Positions 27,183-35,798 of a DNA stretch of 64,000 nt are shown one piece after another (the stretch's first letter is position 1; the number at the start of each line of letters is the position of its first letter). The notes under the pieces are model-generated. The model was not told where the DNA came from. It worked only from the letters and a program-made list of their open reading frames with translations, and made no database searches. Source of the stretch: Chitinophagaceae bacterium (GTDB lineage Bacteria > Bacteroidota > Bacteroidia > Chitinophagales > Chitinophagaceae); assembly GCA_947446645.1 (NCBI GenBank), contig CANFHA010000019.1, positions 1-64,000 of the forward strand, written 5' to 3'. The position numbers and the translations under genes were made by a program.

Positions 27183-27702
27183 CTATTTTACATAGATTGG
27201 TCTGCCTAAAAACGGTGCGCCAGCAGCTACATTAGTATACAACGCGCCAAAGGGCAGCCCAATGAATGTTATCGCGTTAACTACAGGAATATTAGGCGCT
27301 ACAAGTGTATCTACCCAAAAAGAACTTGGGGCACCAGGTACGGCTGCGGCTATTAACCCATTTCCGTACATACCTGTATAAGGGAATCCATTATCATTAT
27401 TCCCACTACCCCCGAGAATTGATGAGCAAGAACCAGAAACAATATTACCATTGCCGCTGAAAATGGAAGAGTGGTTGGTGCCGGCGCAGATGGTGTTGGC
27501 TTGTCCACCGCCTACTACACCGAAGGATGTTGCAGCAGCGGCATCATCAATACTATTTCTAGTACCGCCACCGATAAAGCTATATGTGAAACCACAAGTG
27601 CCCGACTGAGGTAGTGAGTCAACGGGTTCGCAAAAAACACTAAATGTTGCCAATGCAAAAATAATTTCAGGGTAAAGAAAGTAGTATGACAGGAGATTTC
27701 AT
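27183..27702 (-). pseudogene. frameshifted repeat-head protein, possible pseudogene
   Basis: The main open frame (27183-27653) has no ATG and would need TTG. It encodes short GGG/GN turns (IGGGTRNS, VVGGGQAN, ILGGSGNN), recalling left-handed beta-roll heads of trimeric adhesins and tail-fibre-like proteins. An ATG at 27700-27702 opens MKSPVILLSLP and then stops (TGA, 27667-27669). The main frame, read back across that point, continues as a signal-peptide-like FALATFSVFCEP. A one-base shift near 27670 would join them. So this may be a real secreted protein with a frameshift, or a decayed fragment. It lies 33 bp upstream of the NHL protein gene, on the same strand. Confidence 0.45.
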
Positions 27703-27930
27703 TTATTGAGCAAAATAAAGTTATAATACGTTTTATGAAAAACAAAATTTAATAACAAGAAAAGGCCAATAGTGAACCGGAGGTACAAGCGAGCGTGGCA
27801 ACGTAGGTGATAGCAGTGGAAACGCCTGAACCCCAAAGCCTTTAACCTGATTTGTATAGGGTGTGGAAAGCAAGTTTGTTTTTTTTAAGGAAACAGTAGT
27901 ATTTTAGCAGAATTACTACACTCATTGTGA

Positions 27931-28692
27931 ATGGAATACGAAATAAAGCAAACAGGTAAATTTAAATATGTAGAGGAAGGTAAGGGCGAGCCACTGGTTT
28001 TGCTCCATGGCTTGTTTGGCGCTCTCAGCAATTTTAAAGACCTGGTAGATGGCTTCAAGGACAGGTACCGGGTAATAATACCGCTACTGCCGCTGTATGA
28101 CCTGACGCTGATAGAGACCAGTGTTTCGGGCCTGTCGAGGTATGTAACGAAGTTTATAGAGCACCAAAAGCTAAGGGACATACACCTGCTGGGCAACTCG
28201 CTGGGCGGGCATGTGGGCCTGGTATATACACTGAAACACCAGGAACTGATACGCAGCATAACGCTAACGGGCAGCTCAGGATTGTTTGAGAACGGCATGG
28301 GTGAAACGTACCCCAAGCGCGGTGACTATGACTATGTAGCGAAGAAGACTGCGCTTACGTTTTATGACCCCAATGTGGCAACAAAGGAGCTGGTGGATGA
28401 GGTGTTTGGGATAATAAACAACCGCATGAAGGCGCTGAAGATAATAGCGCTGGCGAGGAGTGCGATAAGGCATAACCTGGGCGAGGAGCTAAAAGAAATA
28501 AAGATACCTACCTGCCTGATATGGGGCAAGAATGATACGATAACGCCACCAATGGTAGCAGAGGAATTTCATAAACTGCTGCCGAACTCTGAACTGCACT
28601 GGATAGACAAATGCGGCCACGCGCCAATGATGGAGGTGCCGGGAGAGTTTAATACGATATTGTCGACGTTCCTGGATAAGTGTAAGAAATAG
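27931..28692 (+). CDS. alpha/beta-fold hydrolase
   Basis: A 253-residue cytoplasmic hydrolase. Catalytic set: the nucleophile Ser in GNSLGG (GxSxG), the acid Asp in IWGKNDTITPP, and the His in KCGHAPMMEVP. The oxyanion HG appears in LLHGLFGALSNF. The cap region (about 125-180) is standard. Substrate unknown; the fold covers esterases, C-C bond hydrolases and haloperoxidase-like enzymes. The 230 bp upstream (27703-27930) contain no other gene. Confidence 0.88.
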   Translation: MEYEIKQTGKFKYVEEGKGEPLVLLHGLFGALSNFKDLVDGFKDRYRVIIPLLPLYDLTLIETSVSGLSRYVTKFIEHQKLRDIHLLGNSLGGHVGLVYTLKHQELIRSITLTGSSGLFENGMGETYPKRGDYDYVAKKTALTFYDPNVATKELVDEVFGIINNRMKALKIIALARSAIRHNLGEELKEIKIPTCLIWGKNDTITPPMVAEEFHKLLPNSELHWIDKCGHAPMMEVPGEFNTILSTFLDKCKK

Positions 28693-28778
28693 GGGTCTCT
28701 CGCAAAGGCGCAGAGGCGCTGTCTCCCTGTTGTGTTTTTAAGACCGCAGGAGCGTTGTGTATCTCAGCGCGTGTAAAT

Positions 28779-28811
28779 AAATGTCCCACACCCTGGAGGT
28801 GTGGGACATTT
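28779..28811. repeat. perfect 14-bp palindrome of the TGTCCCACACC family
   Basis: AAATGTCCCACACC (28779-28792) and GGTGTGGGACATTT (28798-28811) are exact reverse complements with a 5-nt loop. It may act as a terminator for the hydrolase gene (87 bp away), though the T-run is weak. A related imperfect copy is at 24895-24929. Confidence 0.6.
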
Positions 28812-28901
28812 GTGTGAAAGGGATTGCATATAGGTGTCAGTTAATTTTATAAAATAATTGGGTGTGGGTTTTGAGGTACAAATACTACATTTGGAATACA
28901 A

Positions 28902-29561
28902 ATGAATATAGACCAATTTATTTCGCCTGCGGTACCTGCGCTGACCCCGAAAGATACGGGTGACCGTGCGCTGGAGGTGATGGAGGAGAGCGGATTTACA
29001 GAACTGCCGGTGGTGCTGGAAGATAACTATGTGGCGCTGATACAAGAGGATGATCTGCTGGGCTGGGACACGCCTGAGCATCCGCTATCGGCATCAGCAT
29101 TGCTGAACTACAAGCCTGCTATACCTGCATCGAGCCACCCATTTGAAGCGATGAAGATAATGCACCAGATGAACCTGGGGGTGCTGCCGATAATAGACCA
29201 TGAGCTGAAATATGTAGGGTGCGCAACAACCGAGAGCCTGCTGAAGTACATGACCGAAAACAGCGGTATCAATAATCCGGGAGGGATAATAGTGCTGGAA
29301 ATACAGCCCCGCAACTATACGCTGTATGAAATAGCAAGGATATGTGAGAACGAAGATGTGATAATAATGAACCTGCAGGTGTATACCAATGAGCAGGGAC
29401 AGCTGGAGGTGACGCTGAAGCTGAACCGGACTACGCTGGATGCTGTAGTGTCTTCGTTTGAGCGACACAACTACATAGTGAAAGAGGTGTATGGCGATGA
29501 GAGCAAGAAGGATGACATAATGGACAAGTACAAGCTGCTGATGAACTACCTGAACATGTAA
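28902..29561 (+). CDS. CBS-domain protein
   Basis: A 219-residue soluble protein with two CBS motifs (about residues 5-60 and 65-125), the second with NLGVLPIIDHELKYVG. An ACT-like ligand-binding half follows (about 130-205, with GGIIVLEIQPRNYTLYEIAR). CBS pairs bind adenosyl ligands and usually control a partner protein. TACATTTG at 28886-28893 fits the -7 consensus but would start the transcript at or next to the ATG, suggesting a very short leader. A strong terminator follows at 29594. Confidence 0.85.
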   Translation: MNIDQFISPAVPALTPKDTGDRALEVMEESGFTELPVVLEDNYVALIQEDDLLGWDTPEHPLSASALLNYKPAIPASSHPFEAMKIMHQMNLGVLPIIDHELKYVGCATTESLLKYMTENSGINNPGGIIVLEIQPRNYTLYEIARICENEDVIIMNLQVYTNEQGQLEVTLKLNRTTLDAVVSSFERHNYIVKEVYGDESKKDDIMDKYKLLMNYLNM

Positions 29562-29593
29562 CTCTTTAAGTCAAAAGTTAAAATTCAAAAGCC

Positions 29594-29633
29594 AAAAGTG
29601 AGCTGCGCAGAAATGTTGCAGCTCACTTTTTAC
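29594..29633 (+). terminator. rho-independent terminator
   Basis: AAAAGTGAGCTGC (29594-29606) and GCAGCTCACTTTT (29618-29630) form a perfect 13-bp stem with an 11-nt loop and run into T. It follows the CBS protein gene. AT-rich AAGTCAAAAG-like repeats flank it on both sides. Confidence 0.8.
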
Positions 29634-29681
29634 GTTTAACTTTGCCTCCAGAATTCTTATTTTGACTTTTAACTTTAGTTG

Positions 29682-30260
29682 ATGATAGCGATAGATAATG
29701 TACTGCTGAGTGATGAGATAGTGGAGGAGCAGTTTGTGTGCGACCTGGATAAGTGCAAGGGCGGGTGCTGCGTGGATGGAGACTGCGGGGCACCTCTTAC
29801 GGATGAGGAGACAAAAATAATAGCAGACATCTACCCAAAAATAAAACAGTCGCTGACTGCTGAGTACATTGGTGAAATAGAAAGGCAAGGGACGCATGTG
29901 ATGGATGACCAGTATGGTCCTGTGACGCCTACCGTAAATGGGGGTATATGCGTATATGGCATAACGGATGAGCTGGGGGTAGTGAAGTGCGGTATAGAGA
30001 AAGCATGGAGGGAAGGTAAGGTGACGTTTCGTAAGCCGATATCCTGTCACTTGTTCCCGATAAGGGTGATAGAGCACCCGGGGTATGAGGCGCTGAACTA
30101 TGAGCCGCGCGAAACACTGTGCCGGCCTGCGTGCAAACTTGGCAAGCAGCTAAAGGTGCCGGTATACAAATTTCTGAAGGATGCGCTGGTACGTAAGTAT
30201 GGTGAGGAGTTTTATGAGGCGCTGGATGCGGTAGCTTTGAAAGTCAAAAGTGATAAGTGA
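29682..30260 (+). CDS. DUF3109 cysteine-rich protein
   Basis: A 192-residue protein whose N-terminal Cys cluster (C20, C25, C29, C30, C35) and later Cys residues (in GGICVYG, VKCGI, PISCHLFP, LCRPACKLG) fit DUF3109, thought to bind a metal or iron-sulfur cluster in the YkgJ-like manner. The ATG at 29682 is chosen over the preceding TTG. The 3' end overlaps a GTGATAA tandem repeat that supplies the final SDK codons and the stop, so the C-terminus probably comes from the repeat. Function unknown. Confidence 0.85.
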   Translation: MIAIDNVLLSDEIVEEQFVCDLDKCKGGCCVDGDCGAPLTDEETKIIADIYPKIKQSLTAEYIGEIERQGTHVMDDQYGPVTPTVNGGICVYGITDELGVVKCGIEKAWREGKVTFRKPISCHLFPIRVIEHPGYEALNYEPRETLCRPACKLGKQLKVPVYKFLKDALVRKYGEEFYEALDAVALKVKSDK

Positions 30261-30298
30261 TAAGTGATAAGTGATAAGTGATAAGTGATAAGTGATAA
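30250..30298 (+). repeat. GTGATAA tandem array, seven copies
   Basis: Seven exact 7-bp units run from 30250 to 30298. The array begins inside the last codons of the DUF3109 gene and provides its stop. There are no spacers, so it is not CRISPR. Slippage during replication is the likely origin. Confidence 0.85.
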
Positions 30299-30308
30299 GT
30301 GCGAGCCA

Positions 30309-30370
30309 ACCACCCCAGGCGGGCGCTGGCGCTCGCCATCCCCTCCTTGAAAAAAGGAGGGGAGTGTGTT
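30309..30370. repeat. dispersed hairpin repeat, third copy
   Basis: It has the flanks of the copy at 25168-25242 (ACCACCCC at one side, then CCCCTCCTTGAAAAAAGGAG and GGGAGTGTG), but the inner hairpin is replaced by a GC-rich one (GGCGGGCG/CGCTCGCC). The CCCCTCCTT/AAGGAGGGG arms here are perfect. Confidence 0.6.
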
Positions 30371-30497
30371 ACGTATACTTCTACTGAAGTACATTGGCCC
30401 GACATTGTCATGGTTCGACTACGCTCAGCAAGACCTACGCTCAGCACTGGTATTATTTCATGCAATTGCCAGGAAAATAAGGGGATGCCCCTTGGTT

Positions 30498-31487
30498 TTA
30501 TATCCACCCATTATTATGTAAGAGCTTTGCGATCTGGACTGCATTTGTTGCGGCGCCTTTGCGGAGGTTGTCGGAAACGATCCAGCAGTTGAGCGTGTTT
30601 GGGTTTGAGTAGTCTCTTCTTATACGGCCTACAAATACTTCGTCTTTTCCTTCGGCATCTATGGGCATAGGGTAGCCGTTCATGGCGGGATTGTCGACAA
30701 CTACAACACCTGACTGGTTGGAGAGCAGCTCCTTAATATCAGATTCATGGAAGTCTTTGCTGAGCTCTATGTTTACGCTCTCGCTATGGCCACCTATTAC
30801 CGGCACGCGAACTGTAGTAGCTGTGACGCGGATGGCGTCATCGCCCATGATCTTGCAAGTTTCAAGGGCCATTTTCATTTCTTCTTTGGTGTAGCCGTTG
30901 TCCTGGAACACATCGATATGGGGGAGGACGTTGAGGTCGATCTGGTGCGGATATACCTGATGCTCTTTGCGGCCAGCGCGCTGGTCCATAAGCTCTTTTA
31001 CAGCTTTTTGGCCGGTGCCGCTAACGGACTGGTAGGTGCTGACCACTACGCGTTTGATACCATAATGCTTGTGAATGGGCGCAAGCACCATTACCATTTG
31101 TATAGTAGAGCAGTTTGGATTGGCAATAATAAGATCATTAGCGGTGAGCACGTGACCGTTGACTTCCGGCACTACTAGTTTTATGTCTTTGTTCATGCGC
31201 CAGGCTGAAGAGTTGTCGACAACGCGGCAACCGATAGCGGCAAACTGCGGTGCGAGCTCTAATGATAATGCGCCACCCGCGGAGAACAGTGCAAGTGCCG
31301 GCTTCATGGAGATTGCAGTATCGGCTGAGACAACTGGGTATTCCTGTCCGTTAAAGCTGACCATAGTGCCTACGGACTTTGGTGAGGCGACCGGGATGAG
31401 CTCAGTGACTGGGAAGTTGCGCTCCGCAAGTATTTTTAACATGGTGCTGCCAACGAGGCCTGTGGCGCCTACTACTGCTACTTTCAT
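30498..31487 (-). CDS. asd: aspartate-semialdehyde dehydrogenase
   Basis: A 329-residue cytoplasmic enzyme converting aspartyl phosphate to aspartate semialdehyde with NADPH, at the branch to Lys/diaminopimelate, Met and Thr. Nucleotide-binding GATGLVGST lies at residues 7-15, the active Cys126 is in NPNCST, and the catalytic His234 is in GGHSES. Length is as expected. The ATG is clear. No other lysine-pathway gene is adjacent. Confidence 0.95.
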   Translation of the reverse strand: MKVAVVGATGLVGSTMLKILAERNFPVTELIPVASPKSVGTMVSFNGQEYPVVSADTAISMKPALALFSAGGALSLELAPQFAAIGCRVVDNSSAWRMNKDIKLVVPEVNGHVLTANDLIIANPNCSTIQMVMVLAPIHKHYGIKRVVVSTYQSVSGTGQKAVKELMDQRAGRKEHQVYPHQIDLNVLPHIDVFQDNGYTKEEMKMALETCKIMGDDAIRVTATTVRVPVIGGHSESVNIELSKDFHESDIKELLSNQSGVVVVDNPAMNGYPMPIDAEGKDEVFVGRIRRDYSNPNTLNCWIVSDNLRKGAATNAVQIAKLLHNNGWI

Positions 31488-31940
31488 TACTTTTCGCTAT
31501 TTATACAATATTAAAAACCTACATTTCCTGCTCTTGCTATGTTTACTTTTCTTTTGCTTCGCCAAAAGAAAAGTAACAAAAGAAAAGGCCCCTTCGACTA
31601 CGCTCAGGATTGGCCAAAGGCTCCGCCGGCCAAAAAATAGCTCTACTCTGTTTGCGCAGTTCGCTCGTCAGCATCATAGCGCTGGCTTTTTTGTCTATCC
31701 GTGCTACCATTTAACTACATCAAGCGCATGCACCTTGAGCCTTGATCTGGCTTCGATTTCACGTATCTACGACAAAAAAAAGGCGCCATCATATTCCCGT
31801 CTTCAGCGCTACAATCGTCAAAAACATATTGTCGTGCAAAAAGCTCAGTTCGAAGTCGCCTCCTTTTACTGATACCAGTTGCATCGCCATTTAATGTCTC
31901 TGTCCAAAGTTATAACTAAAATCCCCGACATTTGCGGGCT
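31488..31940. other. 453-bp intergenic region with a dispersed hairpin
   Basis: It holds one notable element: a 14-bp inverted repeat, TTACTTTTCTTTTG (31543-31556) and CAAAAGAAAAGTAA (31563-31576), around a six-base loop, followed by AAAGAAAAGGCC. Hairpins of this TTTTCTTTTG/CAAAAGAAAA form occur between genes in many genomes. CTTCGACTACGCTCAG follows at about 31592, as it does (TTCGACTACGCTCAG) near 30415. No gene is convincing here. Confidence 0.5.
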
Positions 31941-33683
31941 ATGAAGAACCTGGGTTCTCTGAACAAGTATTTTGTAAAGTATAAGTGGCGGCTGTTGCTG
32001 GGATTGCTGTTTGTGGCGGTGTCGAGCAAGTTTGCAGAGATGCCCGGATCTGTGGTGCGGGATGTGCTGGACGAGGTGAAAAATATGATGGGTGAGCATG
32101 CGCCTAAATCGGAGATCATGTCGCGGGTGGTGGTACAGGGACTTAGTTTGCTGGGCCTGGCACTGCTGCGAGGGTTTTTCATGTACCTGTCGCGACAGAC
32201 ACTGATCGTGATGTCGCGGTACATAGAGTATGACCAAAAGAACGAAATATATAACCACTACCAGGCACTGAATACACACTTTTACAAAACACACTATACC
32301 GGTGACCTGATGAACCGCATATCTGAAGATGTGTCGCGGGTGAGGATGTATACAGGGCCATCGGTGATGTACTTTACATCGATGCTGGCGTTGGTGATCT
32401 TCTGTGTGGTGGATATGCTGAAGGTGAATGTGATGCTGACCCTGTGCGTGGTGGCGCCGCTGCCGCTGCTGGCATTTGCGATATACTATGTGAACAGGAT
32501 CATTTTTAAAAAAAGTGGTAAGATACAGGCGCAGCTGTCGCTGCTCACTACTACGGCCCAGGAATCGTATTCGGGTGTGCGGGTGGTGAAGTCTTTTGTG
32601 CAGGAGAAAAATATGATGCGCTTTTTCATGGCCAACTCGGAGGAGTACCGGAAGAGCTCTATCAACCTGTCGCTGACAGAGGCGGTTTATTTTCCGGCAA
32701 TGAACCTGTTCATAGGGCTGAGCATGATATGCACAATACTGATAGGAGGGTACTTTGCCATACAGGGGCAGATAACCACGGGGAATATTGCCCAGTTTGT
32801 GATCTATATAAACATACTTATGTTCCCGATATCGAGCATAGGCATGGTGGCAAGCATGACGCAACGGGCGGGAGCTTCCCAGAAAAGGATAGATGAGTTT
32901 ATGCATACCGAGCCGGAGATAAGAACCCAGCCGGGGGCAGTAAAGGAACAACCTAAGGGTACTGTGGCGTTTAATGATGTTACGTTTACCTATCCGCATA
33001 CAGGCATAACGGCGCTGCAGCATTTTTCGCTGCATGTAAGGGCAGGGGAGAAGGTGGCTATAATAGGTAAGACCGGATCGGGGAAAACTACGCTGGCGCA
33101 TATGCTGCTGCGCATGTATGATACCACCAGCGGAGAACTGCTGCTGGATGGCGTGAACATAAGGAACTATGACCTGCAGGAGCTACGCAAGGGCATAGCT
33201 TATGCGCCACAGGAGGCGTACCTGTTTTCTGATACAATCTTCAACAACATTAAGTTTGGCAAGGATGAGGCAACGATGGATGAGGTGAAGGAAGCGGCAC
33301 GCATGGCCGACCTGGACAAGGATATAGTGTCGTTTGCACAAGGCTACGAGACGATGATAGGTGAGCGTGGGGTGATGCTATCCGGCGGGCAAAAGCAGCG
33401 CATGGTGCTGGCCAGGGCTATTTTAAAGAACAGCAATATACTGCTGCTGGATGAGTGCTTGTCGGCCGTAGATACGAAAACGGAGAAGACGATACTGGCC
33501 AATCTACAGGGGTATCTGAAAGGAAAAACAACGTTTGTAATTACGCACCGGATATTTACCAGCTGGGTTTTTGACCGGATAATAATACTCGATAATGGTA
33601 CTATAGCAGAGCAGGGTACCCATGATGAACTGATGACGCTTAACGGGCGGTATGCGAAGCTATACAAACACCAGACGGGGTAG
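31941..33683 (+). CDS. ABC exporter half-transporter, MsbA-like
   Basis: A 580-residue protein: an N-terminal membrane domain with six helices (about 15-310), then an ATPase domain. Motifs: Walker A at residues 376-384 (GKTGSGKTT), LSGGQ at 480-484, Walker B ILLLDE at 500-505, and H536 in VITHR. Probably dimeric in the inner membrane, exporting lipid-like or drug-like molecules; MsbA-type lipid A flippase function is possible but not provable here. The ATG at 31941 is preferred over the TTG at 31932. Confidence 0.9.
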   Translation: MKNLGSLNKYFVKYKWRLLLGLLFVAVSSKFAEMPGSVVRDVLDEVKNMMGEHAPKSEIMSRVVVQGLSLLGLALLRGFFMYLSRQTLIVMSRYIEYDQKNEIYNHYQALNTHFYKTHYTGDLMNRISEDVSRVRMYTGPSVMYFTSMLALVIFCVVDMLKVNVMLTLCVVAPLPLLAFAIYYVNRIIFKKSGKIQAQLSLLTTTAQESYSGVRVVKSFVQEKNMMRFFMANSEEYRKSSINLSLTEAVYFPAMNLFIGLSMICTILIGGYFAIQGQITTGNIAQFVIYINILMFPISSIGMVASMTQRAGASQKRIDEFMHTEPEIRTQPGAVKEQPKGTVAFNDVTFTYPHTGITALQHFSLHVRAGEKVAIIGKTGSGKTTLAHMLLRMYDTTSGELLLDGVNIRNYDLQELRKGIAYAPQEAYLFSDTIFNNIKFGKDEATMDEVKEAARMADLDKDIVSFAQGYETMIGERGVMLSGGQKQRMVLARAILKNSNILLLDECLSAVDTKTEKTILANLQGYLKGKTTFVITHRIFTSWVFDRIIILDNGTIAEQGTHDELMTLNGRYAKLYKHQTG

Positions 33684-33720
33684 TTAATTTGAAAATTTGA
33701 TAATTTGGGAATTTGAAAAT
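33684..33720. repeat. TTTGAAAAT-family intergenic repeat
   Basis: AATTTGAAAATTTGATAATT then TTTGAAAAT. Related copies lie at 34451-34490, 47495-47532, 47631-47667, 48241-48277 and 59002-59062. Confidence 0.6.
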
Positions 33721-33749
33721 GACCGGGACTGGTGAACTTCCGAATATTC

Positions 33750-34448
33750 TTATTCCGGGTCTTCTTCTTTTTTGGTGCGGGAAGTGTCTTTGCCGGAGAT
33801 AACGATGACGATCTCACCTTTGGGTGGTGTCTTTTTGTAGTGGGCGGCTAATGCGGTAAGCGTGTTCTTATTGGTCTCTTCAAACATTTTTGTGAGTTCG
33901 CGACAAACTGCGGCCTGGCGGTCTGCGCCGAGGTAGTTGGCAAGCTCATTCAGTGTTTTTACGAGGCGGTGGGGCGATTCATAGAGTATGATAGTACGGT
34001 CTTCTTCTGCCAGTATTTTGAACATGGTCTGGCGACCTTTTTTTAGGGGGAGGAACCCCTCGAATACAAACCTGTTGGACGGAATACCGGACTGCACTAA
34101 TGCAGGAACAAATGCTGTAGCGCCAGGCAGGCACTCTACGCGAATGTTGTTGCGCATACACTCCCTAACCAATAAAAAGCCGGGGTCGGAAATGCCGGGT
34201 GTGCCTGCATCGGTGATCAATGCAAATGTTTTGCCCGCGGCCAGCTGATCGATGAGGTGGGACAGGACTTTGTGCTCATTGTGCTGGTGATAGGGTGTAA
34301 GAGGTTTGGTGATGTTGTAATGCCGCATAAGCACGCTGCTGGTGCGTGTGTCTTCACACAATACCACATCGGCACGGTGGAGTATTTCTACTGCCCGGTA
34401 GGTTATGTCTCCCAGGTTGCCGATGGGTGATGGTATGAGGTAGAGCAT
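33750..34448 (-). CDS. rsmI: 16S rRNA (cytidine(1402)-2'-O)-methyltransferase
   Basis: A 232-residue SAM-dependent enzyme acting on the ribosomal decoding centre. The family start MLYLIPSPIGNLGDIT is at 34448. The frame extends 20 codons upstream, but that segment (ending NLHIFKLK) derives from the TTTGAAAAT repeat and is not conserved. Visible: CEDTRTS, LITDAGTPGISDPG, LPGATAFVPALVQSG, FEGFLP and YESPHR. Downstream of purS and pssA on the same strand. Confidence 0.94.
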   Translation of the reverse strand: MLYLIPSPIGNLGDITYRAVEILHRADVVLCEDTRTSSVLMRHYNITKPLTPYHQHNEHKVLSHLIDQLAAGKTFALITDAGTPGISDPGFLLVRECMRNNIRVECLPGATAFVPALVQSGIPSNRFVFEGFLPLKKGRQTMFKILAEEDRTIILYESPHRLVKTLNELANYLGADRQAAVCRELTKMFEETNKNTLTALAAHYKKTPPKGEIVIVISGKDTSRTKKEEDPE

Positions 34449-34450
34449 TT

Positions 34451-34490
34451 TTAATTTGAAAATGTGCAGATTTGAAAATGTGCAAATTGA
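34451..34490. repeat. TTTGAAAAT-family intergenic repeat
   Basis: TTTGAAAATGTGCAGATTTG then AAAATGTGCAAATT. It creates a false N-terminal extension in front of rsmI. Confidence 0.65.
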
Positions 34491-34550
34491 GATGAGTAAA
34501 TGGAACAACTACAATCTAAATTCCAAAATACTAATTCCAAATTCCACAAA

Positions 34551-34802
34551 CTACCCTTCGGTCAGGGTGAAATCGAAGGATTCCATTACCTGGTTGGCGA
34601 GTAGTTTCTTGCAGGCTTCGCGGGCCAGCTTGTCGGCATCTTCTTTGCTTGCGGCTTCGAGCTGCAGGGTGATGTGCTTGCCTACACGAACATTGTTTAC
34701 ACTAGTAAGACCCAGGTTGTGGAGGCTGTTGTTCACTGCTTTTCCTTGCGGGTCCAGCAATTCTTTAAGCGGCATTACGTTGATGTGTGCGGTATATTTC
34801 AT
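34551..34802 (-). CDS. purS: phosphoribosylformylglycinamidine synthase subunit PurS
   Basis: An 83-residue small subunit of the PurSQL complex, which makes FGAM in purine biosynthesis. The YTAHINVMPLKELLDPQGKA beginning and the VRVGKHITLQLEA strand match PurS. purQ and purL are not beside it in this window. Next to rsmI and downstream of pssA on the same strand. Confidence 0.92.
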   Translation of the reverse strand: MKYTAHINVMPLKELLDPQGKAVNNSLHNLGLTSVNNVRVGKHITLQLEAASKEDADKLAREACKKLLANQVMESFDFTLTEG

Positions 34803-34882
34803 AAGAAGTTAAAAGTTAAAAGTGAAAACCAAAATATGCTTTGTTCCTTTGCCATAGCGGCGAAACACCACAAAATTAATAG

Positions 34883-35674
34883 TTAATGGGTGTTTTCGGT
34901 GAGTTCAGGCTGTTTATAAATAAGGGACAAAACAACATAGACCAGGAAAGCCAATGGTATGGCGGCTACACTAAGAAACAGGAAGCCGGCCACGCCAACT
35001 ATGAGCACGATAAGCTGGGGCCACATAGATGTGAGGTTGAAGCGGGAGGGTATCATCTTAATAAATTTGACGCCGGACACCATGAGCCAGCATACCAGCG
35101 CAATGATTGCGTAGAGTACCCATTTATTCTGAAAAAAGACGGCAATATTGTAAGGATTGTACCATAAAATGAGCGGGAAGGAACCAACAAAAATGCCTAC
35201 TGCGGGAACCGGCATGCCGATGAAGTAGTTTTTCTGCTGGGCGGAAGTGATGTTGAACTTAGCTAGACGGAGCGCGGCAAAGCAGGCAATAAGGAAAGCT
35301 GGTACCATACCCAGCATACTTACATCGAATGCGTTTTTTTCGCCCATAAGGGAATCCCAAAGGAGCTTGAACATAATAACAGAGGGAGCAACGCCGAAGG
35401 AAACAACATCTGCGAGTGAGTCGAGGTCTTTGCCGATAGGGGAGAATACATTGAGCGCGCGGGCTACCATACCATCGAGCATATCAAAGATAGCGGCCAG
35501 GCCTATAAATATACTGCCGTAGTACATCTGCTCGGCACCATTTACCCAACGCCAGCTGGGCATACCATTTTGTATGTTGAGGCTGGTAAAGGGCTGCGCG
35601 GTAAGTATGTATGCTATGGCAATACAGCCACAGAACAGGTTGGCCAGCGTGAGCAGGTTTGGCAAATGCTTCAT
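34883..35674 (-). CDS. pssA: CDP-diacylglycerol--serine O-phosphatidyltransferase
   Basis: A 263-residue polytopic inner-membrane enzyme making phosphatidylserine, the precursor of phosphatidylethanolamine. The CDP-alcohol transferase motif is complete (DGMVAR, then GKDLDSLADVVSFG, giving D-G-x2-A-R-x8-G-x3-D-x3-D). About seven or eight membrane helices. The start at MKHLPNLLTLANLFCG (35674) is chosen; the frame opens ten codons earlier with a non-conserved stretch. Confidence 0.93.
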   Translation of the reverse strand: MKHLPNLLTLANLFCGCIAIAYILTAQPFTSLNIQNGMPSWRWVNGAEQMYYGSIFIGLAAIFDMLDGMVARALNVFSPIGKDLDSLADVVSFGVAPSVIMFKLLWDSLMGEKNAFDVSMLGMVPAFLIACFAALRLAKFNITSAQQKNYFIGMPVPAVGIFVGSFPLILWYNPYNIAVFFQNKWVLYAIIALVCWLMVSGVKFIKMIPSRFNLTSMWPQLIVLIVGVAGFLFLSVAAIPLAFLVYVVLSLIYKQPELTENTH

Positions 35675-35798
35675 TGTGGCAAAAGTAGTAAAATAATGGC
35701 TCAATGGCAGAATTGCTCAATGGCTCAATGGTACAACCGGAATAGATTGTATTTTCGAAAATAAATAACTCTGTTTTCCGTTATAGGCAAAACTACTT

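Noticed and set aside
30250..30298. Possible CRISPR-like array
   Set aside because: The seven GTGATAA units are directly adjacent with no spacers, and there are no cas genes.
31866..33101. 411-residue open frame on the minus strand
   Set aside because: Antisense to the ABC exporter gene; composition dominated by His, Arg, Gln and Tyr, as expected for a shadow.
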